DNA of 64,000 bases from Clostridia bacterium (GCA_017450025.1 JAFSYJ010000040.1:59420-123419), one strand, 5' to 3'; positions 9,430 through 19,192 are shown, counted from the first letter of the stretch. Translations and numbers: made by a program. The notes: generated by a model not told the origin, from the letters alone.

Positions 9430-11529
9430 TTAGTTTTCTTCTTTGTTCTCATCGGGTACGATTCGCATAAGATTGATTCTGCCCTGCTTGTCGATTTCAA
9501 TAACCTTAACGGTTATTTTGTCACCGATGTTTACAACATCTTCAACCTTTTCAACGCGCTTTTTGTCAAGCTTGGATATGTGAACAAGACCGTCTTTGCC
9601 GGGCAAAAATTCAACAAACGCGCCGAATGTCATAATTCTTACAACAGTACCCTCAAAAATCTGACCGGGTTCAGGATCGCTTACAATGCCGTGAATAATA
9701 TTGAGTGCCTTTTGTCCTGCTTCCATATCTGTTGTAGCGATATAAACCTGACCGCTGTCCTCAATATCGATTTTAACGCCTGTGTCAGCAATGATCTTTT
9801 GAATAACCTTGCCGCCCGAGCCAATGACATCACGAATCTTGTCAGGGTCAATTTGAGTTGTGATAATTTTAGGCGCATACTTTGAAAGCTCTGCGCGCGG
9901 CTCTGCAATGCACGGAAGCATAACCTCGTCTAAAATCTTAATGCGTGCTTCTCTTGTCTGCTTAAATGCCTGCTTAATTATTTCGGGTGTCAAGCCGTCA
10001 ATTTTTATATCAACCTGTATTGCGGTAATACCGTTTTTAGTACCTGCAACCTTAAAGTCCATATCTCCGAAGAAGTCCTCAAGCCCCTGAATATCAGTCA
10101 TTGTGATGAATCTTTCACCTTCTGTCACAAGACCGCACGAAATACCCGCAACGGGTGCTTTGATCGGAACGCCTGCGTCCATAAGTGCCAATGTGCTGCC
10201 GCAAACGCTGCCCTGCGAGGTTGAGCCGTTGGAGGAAAGTACCTCCGAAACAAGCCTTATTGCATACGGGAACTCGGCTTCGCTCGGTATAACGGGCAAC
10301 AAAGCTCTTTCGGCCAATGCGCCGTGACCTATTTCGCGTCTGCCCGGACCTCTCGAAGGTCTCGTCTCGCCGACAGAATATGACGGGAAGTTGTAGTGGT
10401 GCATATAACGCTTGTATTCATCGTCGCCGCTGTCAATGCCGTCAATAAGCTGCTGGTCGCCGACTGCGCCGAGCGTAACGGAGGTAAGAACCTGCGTCTG
10501 ACCTCTTGTAAACAGGCCCGAGCCGTGAACTCTCGGAAGTAAACCGACCTCCGATGCAAGCGGTCTGATATCAAAAAGTCCTCTGCCGTCAACGCGCTTA
10601 CCCTCGTCCAATATCCAGCGCCTTACGATGTACTTTTGCAGCTTATACATAGCCGCGTCAAGCATTTCGGGCGTAATTTCTTCATTTTCTTCATAATCGG
10701 CATATACTGCCTGGTAAACAGGTTTAAGTCTCTCGTCTCTTACTCTCTTGTCGTCCGTATCGAGAGCCGCCTTTACCTGCTCGGAATATTTTGTTTTAAT
10801 TTCCTCAAAAAGTGCCTCGTCAACAACAACTCTCTCATATTCGATTTTCGGCTTGCCTATTTCATTTGCCATATCAGAAATAAAGCCGCAAATCTTTTTA
10901 ATTTCTTCATGAGCCGCCATAATTGCGTCAAACATCAAATCCTCGGGCACTTCGTCAGCGCCGGCTTCTATCATATTGACCTTGTCCTTTGTGCCTGCAA
11001 CAGTCAGATTCAATGTGCTTTTTTCGCGCTGTGCCTCGGTGGGATTTATTATAATATCGCCGTCAACCAAGCCAACTGCTACTGCGCCGATAGGTCCTGC
11101 AAACGGTATCTGCGAAATCGAAATAGCAGCCGACGCACCTATCATTGCGGCGATTTCGGGTGAATTGTCCTGATCAACCGACATAACGGTCGCTATAACC
11201 GTAACATCGTTTCTCAAATCAGACGGGAAGAGCGGTCTTATCGGTCTGTCAATAACGCGTGATGTCAGTATAGCCTTTTCGGAGGGCTTACCCTCTCTCC
11301 TTGAAAAGCTGCCGGGGATTTTGCCGACGGAATAAAGCTTTTCTTCATAGTCAACAGAAAGCGGGAAAAAGTCGATACCCTCTCTCGGTTTTTCGCTCAT
11401 TGTTGCCGTTGCAAGAACAACTGTATCGCCGTATCTTACAAGCGCGCTTCCACTTGCGAGCTGCGCGAGTTTTCCGGTTTCAATCGAAAGCGGTCTGCCG
11501 GCAAGCTCTGTTTTAAAAATTCTTTCCAT
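9430..11529 (-). CDS. pnp: Polyribonucleotide nucleotidyltransferase (PNPase)
   Basis: A 699-aa phosphorolytic 3'-5' exoribonuclease, trimeric, part of RNA decay machinery. In order it has two RNase PH domains (first about 10-140, second about 310-530), an all-alpha linker, a KH domain (about 550-610, with [11 protein letters not shown]) and an S1 domain (about 620-690, [15 protein letters not shown]). Length is typical. It lies downstream of rpsO, an arrangement conserved across bacteria, with a structured 178-nt spacer that could serve as a processing site. Confidence 0.98.
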   Translation of the reverse strand: MERIFKTELAGRPLSIETGKLAQLASGSALVRYGDTVVLATATMSEKPREGIDFFPLSVDYEEKLYSVGKIPGSFSRREGKPSEKAILTSRVIDRPIRPLFPSDLRNDVTVIATVMSVDQDNSPEIAAMIGASAAISISQIPFAGPIGAVAVGLVDGDIIINPTEAQREKSTLNLTVAGTKDKVNMIEAGADEVPEDLMFDAIMAAHEEIKKICGFISDMANEIGKPKIEYERVVVDEALFEEIKTKYSEQVKAALDTDDKRVRDERLKPVYQAVYADYEENEEITPEMLDAAMYKLQKYIVRRWILDEGKRVDGRGLFDIRPLASEVGLLPRVHGSGLFTRGQTQVLTSVTLGAVGDQQLIDGIDSGDDEYKRYMHHYNFPSYSVGETRPSRGPGRREIGHGALAERALLPVIPSEAEFPYAIRLVSEVLSSNGSTSQGSVCGSTLALMDAGVPIKAPVAGISCGLVTEGERFITMTDIQGLEDFFGDMDFKVAGTKNGITAIQVDIKIDGLTPEIIKQAFKQTREARIKILDEVMLPCIAEPRAELSKYAPKIITTQIDPDKIRDVIGSGGKVIQKIIADTGVKIDIEDSGQVYIATTDMEAGQKALNIIHGIVSDPEPGQIFEGTVVRIMTFGAFVEFLPGKDGLVHISKLDKKRVEKVEDVVNIGDKITVKVIEIDKQGRINLMRIVPDENKEEN

Positions 11530-11603
11530 TTTTATAGCCTTTCTGCCCTTGATTTTTCGTTGACGCCGTGGGCAAACGGCGGAACGGAGGGCTTACGGCT
11601 CTT

Positions 11604-11646
11604 AGCACTTACATTTGCCTTCCCTCAAAAAGCAAGTGTAAACGCT
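11604..11646 (-). promoter_or_regulatory. Long imperfect hairpin in the rpsO-pnp spacer
   Basis: Fifteen-base arms at 11604-11618 and 11632-11646 pair with two G-U pairs and one mismatch around a 13-nt loop in the minus-strand RNA. Such a stem ahead of pnp resembles the RNase III processing site used for pnp autoregulation in Escherichia coli. The function here is inferred. Confidence 0.5.
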
Positions 11647-11676
11647 AAAACCACATAAGCCCGTAAAATCTGAATC

Positions 11677-11698
11677 AGGCGAGGCAAACGCCCCGCCT
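11677..11698 (-). terminator. Stem-loop after rpsO (attenuator or partial terminator)
   Basis: Nine-base-pair stem (11677-11685 with 11690-11698, one G-U) and a 4-nt loop, ten bases after the rpsO stop. It can extend by four more pairs past a mismatch. The following U-run is short, so partial read-through into pnp is expected. Confidence 0.55.
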
Positions 11699-11707
11699 CA
11701 TTCGAAA

Positions 11708-11971
11708 TTATTTTCTTAAGTTCAATTTTGCGATAAGAGTACGGTATCTCTCAATATCTTCCTTCATAAGATAATTGAGCAGTCCGCGTCTTTTACCAAC
11801 CATTTTCAAAAGACCGCGTCTTGAGTGATGGTCTTTTTTATGGAGCTTAAGATGCTCGTTCAGGTGATTGATTCTGTGAGTCAGAAGAGCAATCTGAACT
11901 TCGGGAGAACCCGTATCGGATTCGTGTACCTTATAGGTATTTATGATTTCCTGCTTAACATCCTTTTCCAT
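11708..11971 (-). CDS. rpsO: 30S ribosomal protein S15
   Basis: An 87-aa S15 with the family core [29 protein letters not shown] and [10 protein letters not shown], and the usual four-helix layout. It binds 16S rRNA in the central domain early in 30S assembly. The start ATG at 11971 is eight bases from a perfect AGGAGG (11980-11985); an in-frame GTG at 11980 lies inside that SD and was rejected. First gene of the operon running to tgt. The leader of about 80 nt could carry autoregulatory structure, as in other bacteria, but no fold was assigned. Confidence 0.97.
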   Translation of the reverse strand: MEKDVKQEIINTYKVHESDTGSPEVQIALLTHRINHLNEHLKLHKKDHHSRRGLLKMVGKRRGLLNYLMKEDIERYRTLIAKLNLRK

Positions 11972-12061
11972 ATATGTCACCTCCTAAATCATTTATACAC
12001 CACGCACAAAGTAAAGGGTTGGAGATTCCCAAAACCTTGTGACAGGATTTTACAAGTATGT

Positions 12062-12090
12062 AGTTTATCATAATTATAAAGCGTTGTCAA
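12062..12090 (-). promoter_or_regulatory. Sigma-A promoter of rpsO operon
   Basis: Minus strand TTGACA (12085-12090), 17-bp spacer, TAAACT (12062-12067) with an upstream TG giving an extended -10. Confidence 0.7.
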
Positions 12091-12130
12091 TAGTTTTTCG
12101 CATTGTTCATATTTTTATTTGAAATAATGC

Positions 12131-12159
12131 TTGCAAATTGTCAAAATATATGATAAACT
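12131..12159 (+). promoter_or_regulatory. Probable promoter of the pheST T-box transcript
   Basis: TTGCAA (12131-12136), 17-bp spacer, TAAACT (12154-12159) with extended -10 TG. It shares the string TATGATAAACT with the divergent rpsO promoter. Transcription would start near 12166, at the 5' edge of the T-box leader. Confidence 0.5.
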
Positions 12160-12167
12160 TGTTTAAA

Positions 12168-12398
12168 AGCTATGAAGTGGAGAGTAAGCATAACCAAAAT
12201 TACAGAGAGAAAGTGCCATAGGTTGAAAGTGCTTTTAATGGACGGTATGTCGAAGTTCACCACGGAGCTGCGTTTTTGAAGTAGCAGTAGGAAGCGCCGT
12301 TGTGCCGCGTTAAGGCTCAAATGAGTGCCTGCTATGCAGGAATTAGGGTGGTACCGCGAATAATATTCGTCCCTATCTACTATGATAGGGATTTTTTT
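12168..12398 (+). ncRNA. T-box riboswitch, phenylalanine type
   Basis: The leader has a stem I with the AGTA and ACAGAGAG elements, a likely specifier TTC (Phe) at 12256-12258 in a GAAGTTCACC context, and the highly conserved T-box AGGGTGGTACCGCG at 12345-12358, whose TGGT would pair with an uncharged ACCA tRNA end. It ends in an intrinsic terminator (12371-12398). Uncharged tRNA-Phe should favour the antiterminator and transcription of pheST. The T-box call is certain; the specifier was read by eye but agrees with the downstream genes. Confidence 0.95.
12371..12398 (+). terminator. T-box regulated terminator
   Basis: CCCTATC and GATAGGG form a 7-bp stem (12371-12377, 12384-12390), followed by ATTTTTTT. 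Its 5' arm is competed for by the T-box antiterminator. Confidence 0.9.
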
Positions 12399-12432
12399 AT
12401 TTAAAATAAACCTAATGAAAGGATAGATATTT

Positions 12433-13452
12433 ATGAAAGAAAAGCTTGCTCAAATCAGAGAACAAGCCATATCGGCCTTGAAAGGCGCTTCTGATTTACG
12501 CACTCTCGAGGACGCCAAGGTAAAATTTTTAGGCAAAAAAGGAGAACTCACCGCCGTGCTGCGCGGTATGGGCGCACTCACTCCAGAAGAAAGGCCTGTT
12601 ATCGGTCAGCTTGCAAATGAAGTCAGAAACGCGGTTGAGGAGCTTTATGCCAACACAAAAACGGCTCTTTCCGAAAACGCCAAGGCCGCAAAGCTTCAAA
12701 GCGAAAAAATTGATGTAACAATGCCGGGCGCACGCCGCAATATAGCAAAGCGTCATCCGCTTTCGCAGGTTTTGCGCGAGGTGTCGGACATCTTCCTCGG
12801 TATGGGTTTTGAAATTGCAGAAGGTCCCGATATTGAACTTGACTACTATAATTTTGAAGCTCTCAATATCCCAAAGAACCACCCTGCAAGAGACACGCAG
12901 GACACATTTTATATCACGGATAACATTCTTTTGCGTACACAGACATCTCCTGTTCAGGTACGCGTTATGGAAAAGAAAAAGCCGCCCATTAAGATTATCG
13001 CACCGGGTATGGTTTTCCGCTCCGACGCCGTTGACGCAACGCATTCTCCCGTCTTTCATCAGATAGAAGGTCTTGTCGTTGACAAGGGCGTTACAATGGG
13101 CGATTTAAAGGGCACGCTTGAAACATTTGTCAAAAAGCTGTACGGCGAAGACGTCCGCGTCAGATTCCGTCCTCATCATTTTCCGTTCACCGAGCCGAGT
13201 GCCGAGGTTGACATTTCCTGCTTCGTGTGCGGCGGTAAAGGCTGCAGCGTTTGCAAAGGCGAAGGCTGGATCGAGATACTCGGCGCAGGTATGGTACATC
13301 CGAAGGTTCTTTCGGGCTGTGGCATTGACCCTGATGAATACAGCGGCTTTGCTTTCGGCGTAGGCTTGGAGCGTATAGTTATGCGTAAGTTTGGCATTGA
13401 CGATCTACGCCTGTTCTATGAAAACGATATCAGATTCTTAAAACAGTTCTAA
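12433..13452 (+). CDS. pheS: Phenylalanyl-tRNA synthetase alpha subunit
   Basis: A 339-aa class II catalytic subunit of the (alpha-beta)2 PheRS. It has an N-terminal coiled-coil arm (about 1-85) that contacts tRNA, motif 1 around [20 protein letters not shown], motif 2 around [20 protein letters not shown], and motif 3 [13 protein letters not shown] near the C-terminus. The Cys-rich segment [17 protein letters not shown] is common in the family. AAAGGA precedes the ATG. It is followed by pheT after 18 nt and both are under the T-box. Confidence 0.98.
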   Translation: MKEKLAQIREQAISALKGASDLRTLEDAKVKFLGKKGELTAVLRGMGALTPEERPVIGQLANEVRNAVEELYANTKTALSENAKAAKLQSEKIDVTMPGARRNIAKRHPLSQVLREVSDIFLGMGFEIAEGPDIELDYYNFEALNIPKNHPARDTQDTFYITDNILLRTQTSPVQVRVMEKKKPPIKIIAPGMVFRSDAVDATHSPVFHQIEGLVVDKGVTMGDLKGTLETFVKKLYGEDVRVRFRPHHFPFTEPSAEVDISCFVCGGKGCSVCKGEGWIEILGAGMVHPKVLSGCGIDPDEYSGFAFGVGLERIVMRKFGIDDLRLFYENDIRFLKQF

Positions 13453-13470
13453 TGAAAGGAATGAATAAAG

Positions 13471-15849
13471 ATGAAATTACCTCTCAGTTGGGTTTATGAT
13501 TATACAGATTTGGGAGATATAACCCCCAAGGAATACGCCGACGCTTTGACAATGTCAGGCTCTAAGGTAGAGGGCGTTGAAAAACAGGGCGAAGATATCC
13601 AAAATGTTATGGTCGGCAGAATTATCAAAAAAGAAAAACATCCTAACGCTGATACACTTTGGGTTTGTCAGGTCGATTTTGGCTCGGAGCAGGTGCAGAT
13701 AATAACAGGCGCCCAGAATATAAACGAAGGCGACCTTGTCCCCTGCGCTCGCCACGGTGCAAAGCTGCCCGGCGGAATTACGATAAAGTCAGGCAAGCTT
13801 CGCGGCGAGGTCTCAAACGGTATGATGTGCTCGCATCAGGAGCTCGGTCTTGCGCTTGAGGATATCGAAGGCGCTTGCGAAAACGGTATTCTTATTTTCC
13901 AAAAGGATTACCCACTCGGCACAGATGTCAAAGAAATTTTGGGGCTCAACGACAGCGTTATCGAATTTGAGATAACCTCAAACCGCCCCGACTGCCTCAG
14001 CGTTATAGGCCTTGCACGCGAAAGCGCGGCAACTTTCGGAAAGCCGTTTAATCTCAAAGCTCCCGCAGTTAAAGGCGCAGACGGCGATGTAAATGACTAT
14101 GTTAAGGTGACAGTTAAAGACTCTGCACTTTGCCCACGGTATGTTGCACGCGCCGTTAAAAACATAAAAATCGCAACCTCCCCCAAGTGGATGCGTGACA
14201 GGCTTGAAAGCTGCGGCGTGCGCGCTATCAATAATATTGTTGATATTACAAATTATGTTATGCTTGAATACGGACAGCCTATGCACGCGTTTGATAAAAA
14301 CTTCCTCCGCGGCGGCGAGATTATCGTAAGACGCGCCGAAAACGGCGAGGAATTCAAAACGCTTGACGGAGAAGAAAGAAAGCTCAATAACAGTATGCTC
14401 GTTATCGCCGATGCTGAAGGTCCCGTTGCGGTTGCGGGCGTTATGGGCGGTGAAAACTCCGAGATACGCGATGACACAACCGAAATGATTTTTGAATCCG
14501 CACTCTTTAACGGCCCGTCCGTAAGACTTACCGCAAAGGCGCTCGGAATGAGAACGGAATCCTCCGCGCGTTTTGAAAAGGGACTTGACGCCGAAAACTG
14601 CCTGAACGCGATAAACAGAGCTTGCGAGCTTGTTGAGGAGCTTGGCGCGGGTGAAGTCGTCGGCGGAATTATTGATATTTATCCAAGTAAAAAAGAAAAG
14701 CGCATACTTCCCCTTGAGGTTGATAAGACCAATGCTTTTTTGGGCACGGACATCAGCCGTGATTTTATGATAAAAGCGCTTCGCTCGCTTGATTTTGAAG
14801 TTGACGAAGCTACAAACAAAATCGCCGTTCCGACATTCCGAGACGATGTTGAAAGCTTTGCCGATGTTGCGGAGGAAATCGCAAGAATTTACGGATATAA
14901 CGAAATCGAATCCACGCTTTTGCGCGGCAGAGTAACGACGGGCGGAAGAAATAAAGCACAGCTTGTGGAAGAAAAAATATGCGATACGCTTTGCGCGCTT
15001 GGCTATTATGAAACAAAAACGTACGCGTTCACACACCCTGCATCGCTTAAAAAGCTCGGCAGAGAAGATGAACTTGAAAAATGCATCAAAATTTCCAATC
15101 CACTTGGTGAAGAAAACTCGATAATGAGAAACAACCTTCTCCATTCAACGCTTGAAGTTCTCGCGCTCAACTATAAGCAGCGCACCGCTCAGGCGCGCCT
15201 GTTTGAAATAGGCAAGGTTTATATACCTCATTCCCTGCCGCTCGCAGAGCTGCCTGACGAAATCAAATACCTGTCAATCGGTGCTTACGGTAACTGCGAT
15301 TTTTATACTCTCAAGGGCGCGGTCGAAGATTTGTTTGACGCTCTCGGCATTGAGGATTATGCGTTTGAAGCCGCAGAAGAACGCTCGTTCCACCCCGGCA
15401 AAACAGCACTCATCAAAATCGGTAAAAATACCGCAGGCGTAATCGGTGAGACTCACCCCGATATTGCGGAAAATTACGAAATTGACACAGATGTATATCT
15501 TGCGGAGATCAAGCTTGCCGACATTTTTGACGGTATGGATTCCGAGAAGAAATATAAAAAGCTCAACCGCTTCCCGTGCGTCACACGCGATATTGCATTG
15601 CTTGTCGATGTCAGCGTGCCTGCTGCAACAGTTTTGGCTGCAATCAAAAAGTACGCGGGCAAATCGCTTGAGGATATTCAGCTTTTTGATGTATATCAGG
15701 GCAAGCAGATACCCGAAGGCAAAAAAAGTATGGCTTATTCGGCAACATTCCGTGCAGAGGGCAGAACTCTTAACGAGAGCGATATTACAAAAATTATGGA
15801 TAAGCTGATAATGATGCTTAAGAAAGACCTTGGCGCAGAACTAAGATAA
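13471..15849 (+). CDS. pheT: Phenylalanyl-tRNA synthetase beta subunit
   Basis: A 792-aa structural and editing subunit of PheRS. In order: an EMAP-II-like OB fold (about 40-150), the B3/B4 editing domain that clears Tyr-tRNA-Phe (about 210-380), a B5 domain (about 405-475), a catalytic-like core, and the C-terminal ferredoxin-like anticodon-binding domain (about 700-792). Length is typical. GAAAGGA precedes the ATG. It shares a bidirectional terminator with alr. Confidence 0.98.
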   Translation: MKLPLSWVYDYTDLGDITPKEYADALTMSGSKVEGVEKQGEDIQNVMVGRIIKKEKHPNADTLWVCQVDFGSEQVQIITGAQNINEGDLVPCARHGAKLPGGITIKSGKLRGEVSNGMMCSHQELGLALEDIEGACENGILIFQKDYPLGTDVKEILGLNDSVIEFEITSNRPDCLSVIGLARESAATFGKPFNLKAPAVKGADGDVNDYVKVTVKDSALCPRYVARAVKNIKIATSPKWMRDRLESCGVRAINNIVDITNYVMLEYGQPMHAFDKNFLRGGEIIVRRAENGEEFKTLDGEERKLNNSMLVIADAEGPVAVAGVMGGENSEIRDDTTEMIFESALFNGPSVRLTAKALGMRTESSARFEKGLDAENCLNAINRACELVEELGAGEVVGGIIDIYPSKKEKRILPLEVDKTNAFLGTDISRDFMIKALRSLDFEVDEATNKIAVPTFRDDVESFADVAEEIARIYGYNEIESTLLRGRVTTGGRNKAQLVEEKICDTLCALGYYETKTYAFTHPASLKKLGREDELEKCIKISNPLGEENSIMRNNLLHSTLEVLALNYKQRTAQARLFEIGKVYIPHSLPLAELPDEIKYLSIGAYGNCDFYTLKGAVEDLFDALGIEDYAFEAAEERSFHPGKTALIKIGKNTAGVIGETHPDIAENYEIDTDVYLAEIKLADIFDGMDSEKKYKKLNRFPCVTRDIALLVDVSVPAATVLAAIKKYAGKSLEDIQLFDVYQGKQIPEGKKSMAYSATFRAEGRTLNESDITKIMDKLIMMLKKDLGAELR

Positions 15850-15900
15850 TGGGATGTTAAAAATGACCTGAACGCAAAAGGCAAACATAATATAAAACAA

Positions 15901-15926
15901 AAAAGTCCGGACATCCGGACTTTTTT
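15901..15926. terminator. Bidirectional terminator between pheT and alr
   Basis: Ten-base-pair stem AAAAGTCCGG/CCGGACTTTT with loop ACAT, flanked by A- and T-runs so that it works for both converging genes. Confidence 0.92.
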
Positions 15927-15929
15927 ACT

Positions 15930-17048
15930 TTATATATATACCCTCGGCACTCTCTTACCTATTCCGCAGATAATTTCATAGTTTATCGTACCTGCAAGGT
16001 CGGCAACCTCTTCTGCAGTAATTTTGTTGTTGCCGTCTGTACCTATAAGCGTGACATCATCATCTATCGAAATATCTTTAATTCCTGTCACATCAACCAT
16101 AAACTGATCCATACAAATATTGCCGAGTATTTTGGCATACTGCCCGTGAATAAGAACTCTGCCCTTGTTTGATAAGCTTCTCGGATAGCCGTCAGCATAC
16201 CCTACGGGTATTGTAGCGACAACGGTTTCACGCTCGGTTACAAAAGTGTGATTGTAGCTTATCCCTATCCCCTTCGGCAATGTCTTTATATGCACGATAT
16301 GTGTTTTAAACGCAAGAGCAGGCGTCAAGTCAAGATTATCGCGATTAACATCTTTTGACGGATAAAGCCCGTACGAAATTATTCCCGGGCGTACCATATC
16401 CATAAACTCGCTTTCGTATTCGATAATGCCTGCGCTGTTGCAAATATGCCTGATCGGTATTTTTACGCCTTCTCCGTCGAGCCTGTCACAAAAATCGCGG
16501 AATCTCTTAACCTGAATATCCGCAAACGCATTTTTACCTTCGTCAGCTGTTGCAAAGTGAGTAAATATACCCTCAATGTTTATATTCGGCAAAGCGTAAA
16601 TCTTTTTTATTATGTCAATACTCTTATCGCTTGTATCGACACCGATGCGGCTCATACCCGTATCGACGGCAATATGTATCTTTCCTGTAAGGCCTCTTGA
16701 TTTTGCCGCAACCGATAATTTTTCAGCCATTTCGTAGCTGAATACCGTCATCGTAACGTTATTTACAAGAGCGTCTCCGTAAAACTGCGGCGCGATCTTG
16801 CCCAAAATCAAAATAGGCTTTACAATGCCGTTTTTGCGCAGTTCCACGGCTTCTTCGATAACCGCAACAGCAAAATAGTCCACCAAATTATCAAGCGTAT
16901 TCGCCACGGGAATTGCGCCGTGACCGTAAGCGTCAGCCTTTATGACCTGCATAACGCGCGCGCTTCCCACTCTGCGCTTGATTTCTTCAATATTGCGCTT
17001 TAGCGCGCAAGTATCAATCTGAGCATAAACTCTGTTATATTCTCTCAT
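15930..17048 (-). CDS. alr: Alanine racemase
   Basis: A 372-aa PLP-dependent enzyme making D-alanine for peptidoglycan. The PLP lysine lies in VIKADAYGHG (residues 37-46), the glycine-rich phosphate-binding region around HICNSAGII, and the catalytic Tyr in ISYNHTFV of the C-terminal beta domain. Length is typical. GGAGG lies six bases before the ATG. It is a single-gene unit with its own consensus promoter, divergent from tRNA-Leu(CAA). Sporulating bacteria often carry a second spore-associated copy; which one this is cannot be told here. Confidence 0.97.
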   Translation of the reverse strand: MREYNRVYAQIDTCALKRNIEEIKRRVGSARVMQVIKADAYGHGAIPVANTLDNLVDYFAVAVIEEAVELRKNGIVKPILILGKIAPQFYGDALVNNVTMTVFSYEMAEKLSVAAKSRGLTGKIHIAVDTGMSRIGVDTSDKSIDIIKKIYALPNINIEGIFTHFATADEGKNAFADIQVKRFRDFCDRLDGEGVKIPIRHICNSAGIIEYESEFMDMVRPGIISYGLYPSKDVNRDNLDLTPALAFKTHIVHIKTLPKGIGISYNHTFVTERETVVATIPVGYADGYPRSLSNKGRVLIHGQYAKILGNICMDQFMVDVTGIKDISIDDDVTLIGTDGNNKITAEEVADLAGTINYEIICGIGKRVPRVYI

Positions 17049-17102
17049 TTAAACCTCCGTGGCGAGTTTTTAAAATCAAAATTGCCTTATTTTACTTCTT
17101 AT

Positions 17103-17131
17103 ATTATATGTTTAATATCAAAAAATGTCAA
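17103..17131 (-). promoter_or_regulatory. Sigma-A promoter of alr
   Basis: Perfect TTGACA (17126-17131) and TATAAT (17103-17108) with a 17-bp spacer on the minus strand. Confidence 0.85.
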
Positions 17132-17156
17132 GCGTGAAAATTTTTTATAAAAGGTC

Positions 17157-17185
17157 TTGATTTTTTTGTATGTATGTTGTATAAT
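17157..17185 (+). promoter_or_regulatory. Promoter of tRNA-Leu(CAA)
   Basis: TTGATT (17157-17162), 17-bp spacer, TATAAT (17180-17185), with the tRNA 5' end 15 bases further on. Confidence 0.85.
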
Positions 17186-17200
17186 ACTACTTGTTCATAC

Positions 17201-17287
17201 GCCGGTGTGATGGAATTGGCAGACGTGTCGGACTCAAAATCCGATGGTAGCGATACCGTGTCGGTTCGACCCCGACCACCGGTACCA
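17201..17287 (+). tRNA. tRNA-Leu(CAA)
   Basis: An 87-nt class II tRNA including an encoded CCA end. Acceptor arms GCCGGTG and CACCGGT pair with one terminal G-U; the D loop has GGCAGAC; the anticodon loop CTCAAAA reads CAA; a long variable arm and the GGTTCGACCCC T arm follow. Own promoter upstream, own terminator downstream. Confidence 0.97.
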
Positions 17288-17315
17288 AAAAGGGCGGTTA
17301 TAAAACCGCCCTTTT
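17288..17315. terminator. Bidirectional terminator of tRNA-Leu and the hydratase operon
   Basis: Twelve-base-pair stem AAAAGGGCGGTT/AACCGCCCTTTT with a 4-nt loop between the tRNA and the convergent beta-subunit gene. Confidence 0.92.
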
Positions 17316-17323
17316 CTTTGTTC

Positions 17324-17947
17324 TTAATACAGTTTTGTGAACTTGTAATCCTTATCAATTCCAAGCTTTTCAAGCGCTTTTTCCTTGCTCTGTGCGATTT
17401 TGCCGTCAAGATTGTCAAAATAATTGTTGCCCTCACAGTCAATATCCACAATAAACGGCCCTAAATCTTTTATTTTAAAGAACCACGCAGCTTCGATTTT
17501 TCCAAGCTCGTCGTAAAGATACACATCCTGAACTTCAATGGAATCCACCCATAAATTAGGACTTACGGAACGCGGAGAAACATGAACGCACTTTTTTTCC
17601 TTCATCATTTTTGCCGTTTCTGCGCCCATCGTTGTTTTGCCGATAATCATTTTTAAGTTCCATTCGTCAACGCTTTTTGCGCCCCATTTTTCAAATCTTA
17701 TGCTTGATGTCGGCATAAACGATACCAAACGCCACTTTCCGTTTTCTTTGATAACGATAGGTCCGTTGTGAATTAAAATATTTCTGCCCTCGGTTGAAAA
17801 CGGAAGCGTGTGATTTTCATCAAAAATGTATTTTTGAAGCCTTGAACGGCAAGTAAATACCTCGCCGCTTACATATACGGTATCCCCTATTTTAAGCTTT
17901 GTTACATCTCCATCTGTAAGTGGACCGTTTAAATAAAATTCAGCCAT
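17324..17947 (-). CDS. L-tartrate dehydratase/class I fumarase-like beta subunit
   Basis: A 207-aa beta subunit of the iron-sulfur class I hydro-lyase family. The line-up is closest to TtdB of tartrate dehydratase (NGPIVIKENGKW, MPTSSIRFE, LGPFIVDIDCEGNN). Two places where the family is well conserved differ: the usual TxRDxxH is TCRSRLQ here (Ser35 and Gln38 instead of Asp and His), and GKGGM is GKTTM near residue 105. The pair is therefore probably a hydratase/dehydratase for a related acid whose identity is open. It starts 12 nt after the alpha subunit with a GGAGG SD and ends at the bidirectional terminator shared with tRNA-Leu. Confidence 0.8.
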   Translation of the reverse strand: MAEFYLNGPLTDGDVTKLKIGDTVYVSGEVFTCRSRLQKYIFDENHTLPFSTEGRNILIHNGPIVIKENGKWRLVSFMPTSSIRFEKWGAKSVDEWNLKMIIGKTTMGAETAKMMKEKKCVHVSPRSVSPNLWVDSIEVQDVYLYDELGKIEAAWFFKIKDLGPFIVDIDCEGNNYFDNLDGKIAQSKEKALEKLGIDKDYKFTKLY

Positions 17948-17959
17948 ATATAACGCCTC

Positions 17960-18877
17960 CTATCTGTCGCCAAACCAGTTGGGACTTATCATTTTTGTAA
18001 CTGTACCGTCAGCCGTAATGCGTGACGATGCACGGCGCGCAACCATACAGTTGGTGCTTGTCGCGCACGCGATACCTGCAATATGCGTGTATGCGTACTC
18101 AACATTGACGGCAAGCACCGAGGTATCTCCTCCCGCGCCTAAAATACCGATACCGAGACTGTTTAACGCCTCGTAAAGATCTTCCTCGATTTTTGCAAAC
18201 ATCGGGTCAGGGTGTTTAGAGCCTACCGTTCTGAGACACGCCGCCTCCTTTGCCAAATTTGCGGCAACATTGGCAGTTCCTCCGATGCCTATTCCCAAAA
18301 CAGAAGGCGGGCAAACCGCACCGGCTCTTGCCGATGCGACAAAGCTGTCCACTACAAATTTTTCTATTCCCTTTATACCGTCAGCAAATGCTACGATTCT
18401 GTGTCTCGTACCGCCAAAGCATTCGCTTCCGCCGCCCTTTGCGGCATAAGAAAGCTCCAAAAAGTCGCCTTCGACAAACTGATATGTAAAGTCGGGAATA
18501 TTCATTCCTATATTGTTGCCGGGGTCGTAACCTGTTATGGGGTGCTTCATTGTAGCGCGCAAATATCCCATCTCCGTAGCCTTCGCAACAGCACGGCGTG
18601 CGGCATTTTCAAGCTCCATAAATCCGCCTTCTATTTCACAGTTGTTTCCAACCTTAAAATAGAATATCGGCCAGCCCGTGTCCACGCACAGAGGATTTTC
18701 GCGTTTTTTAGACATTTCCATACTGTCAAGCGTTGTTATAAGACCTCTTTTTGCGCTGGGGTTTGTTTCTTTTTCTATTGCCTTTTCAAATGCGGCTTTA
18801 ACATCGGGCGATATTTCCGTTGCGCCCCTTTTGATCGTTTCAAAAAGAGCCTGTTCATAAATTTCTGTTTTAATCAT
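17960..18877 (-). CDS. L-tartrate dehydratase/class I fumarase-like alpha subunit
   Basis: A 305-aa alpha subunit of an oxygen-sensitive [4Fe-4S] hydro-lyase. The three expected cluster cysteines are present: Cys64 in NPLCVDTG, Cys189 in GAVCPPSVLGIGIGGT and Cys277 in STNCMVARR. GSKHPDP and the GGGSECFGGTRHR loop also match the TtdA-like branch. The family reversibly adds or removes water on fumarate, tartrate, mesaconate and similar acids. It is the third gene of a four-gene operon (AtuA-like, DUF4387, alpha, beta). An intact active site is likely; the substrate is unresolved. Confidence 0.82.
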   Translation of the reverse strand: MIKTEIYEQALFETIKRGATEISPDVKAAFEKAIEKETNPSAKRGLITTLDSMEMSKKRENPLCVDTGWPIFYFKVGNNCEIEGGFMELENAARRAVAKATEMGYLRATMKHPITGYDPGNNIGMNIPDFTYQFVEGDFLELSYAAKGGGSECFGGTRHRIVAFADGIKGIEKFVVDSFVASARAGAVCPPSVLGIGIGGTANVAANLAKEAACLRTVGSKHPDPMFAKIEEDLYEALNSLGIGILGAGGDTSVLAVNVEYAYTHIAGIACATSTNCMVARRASSRITADGTVTKMISPNWFGDR

Positions 18878-18895
18878 TATTTAATTCACCTCGGT

Positions 18896-19192
18896 TTAAA
18901 TTTCTATATTGGCAAGCGGCATATGCTGCTGGCAGCCGTAAACATCATCGTCATATATACTGCCGCTTATGTACTTGCGAGGAAATGTTACCTTTATTGA
19001 ATTAACAACCTCATAAACGATTATAGAAATATTTTCAATATCTGTATTGTACGCCTTGGCTATTTTTTCTTTTGACAGACCTGATAACGCCTTTTTCATT
19101 TTTTCCGCGTCGTCAAACATAATGTCAAATGTTATAAATAACGGACCTGCGTTTTTACTGCGCAAAATTTTTGCTAAATCAATAAGCTTCAT
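18896..19192 (-). CDS. DUF4387 family small protein
   Basis: A 98-aa soluble protein matching the DUF4387 pattern (start KLIDLAKILRSKNAGP, a central TFDIMFDD, and a C-terminal DVYGCQQHMPL). The family usually lies next to, or fused with, AtuA/DUF1446 proteins, as here: its start overlaps the AtuA-like stop by 4 nt. No catalytic motif is apparent. It may be a subunit of the AtuA-like protein. Function unknown. Confidence 0.75.
   Translation of the reverse strand: MKLIDLAKILRSKNAGPLFITFDIMFDDAEKMKKALSGLSKEKIAKAYNTDIENISIIVYEVVNSIKVTFPRKYISGSIYDDDVYGCQQHMPLANIEI

Noticed and set aside
13978..15144. A 388-codon minus-strand open frame inside pheT
   Set aside because: It is fully antisense to a clear pheT, has Cys/Phe/Arg-rich low-quality composition and no SD or homology signs.
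17128..17451. A 107-codon frame antisense to tRNA-Leu(CAA)
   Set aside because: It runs through the tRNA, its terminator and the alr promoter and has no SD.
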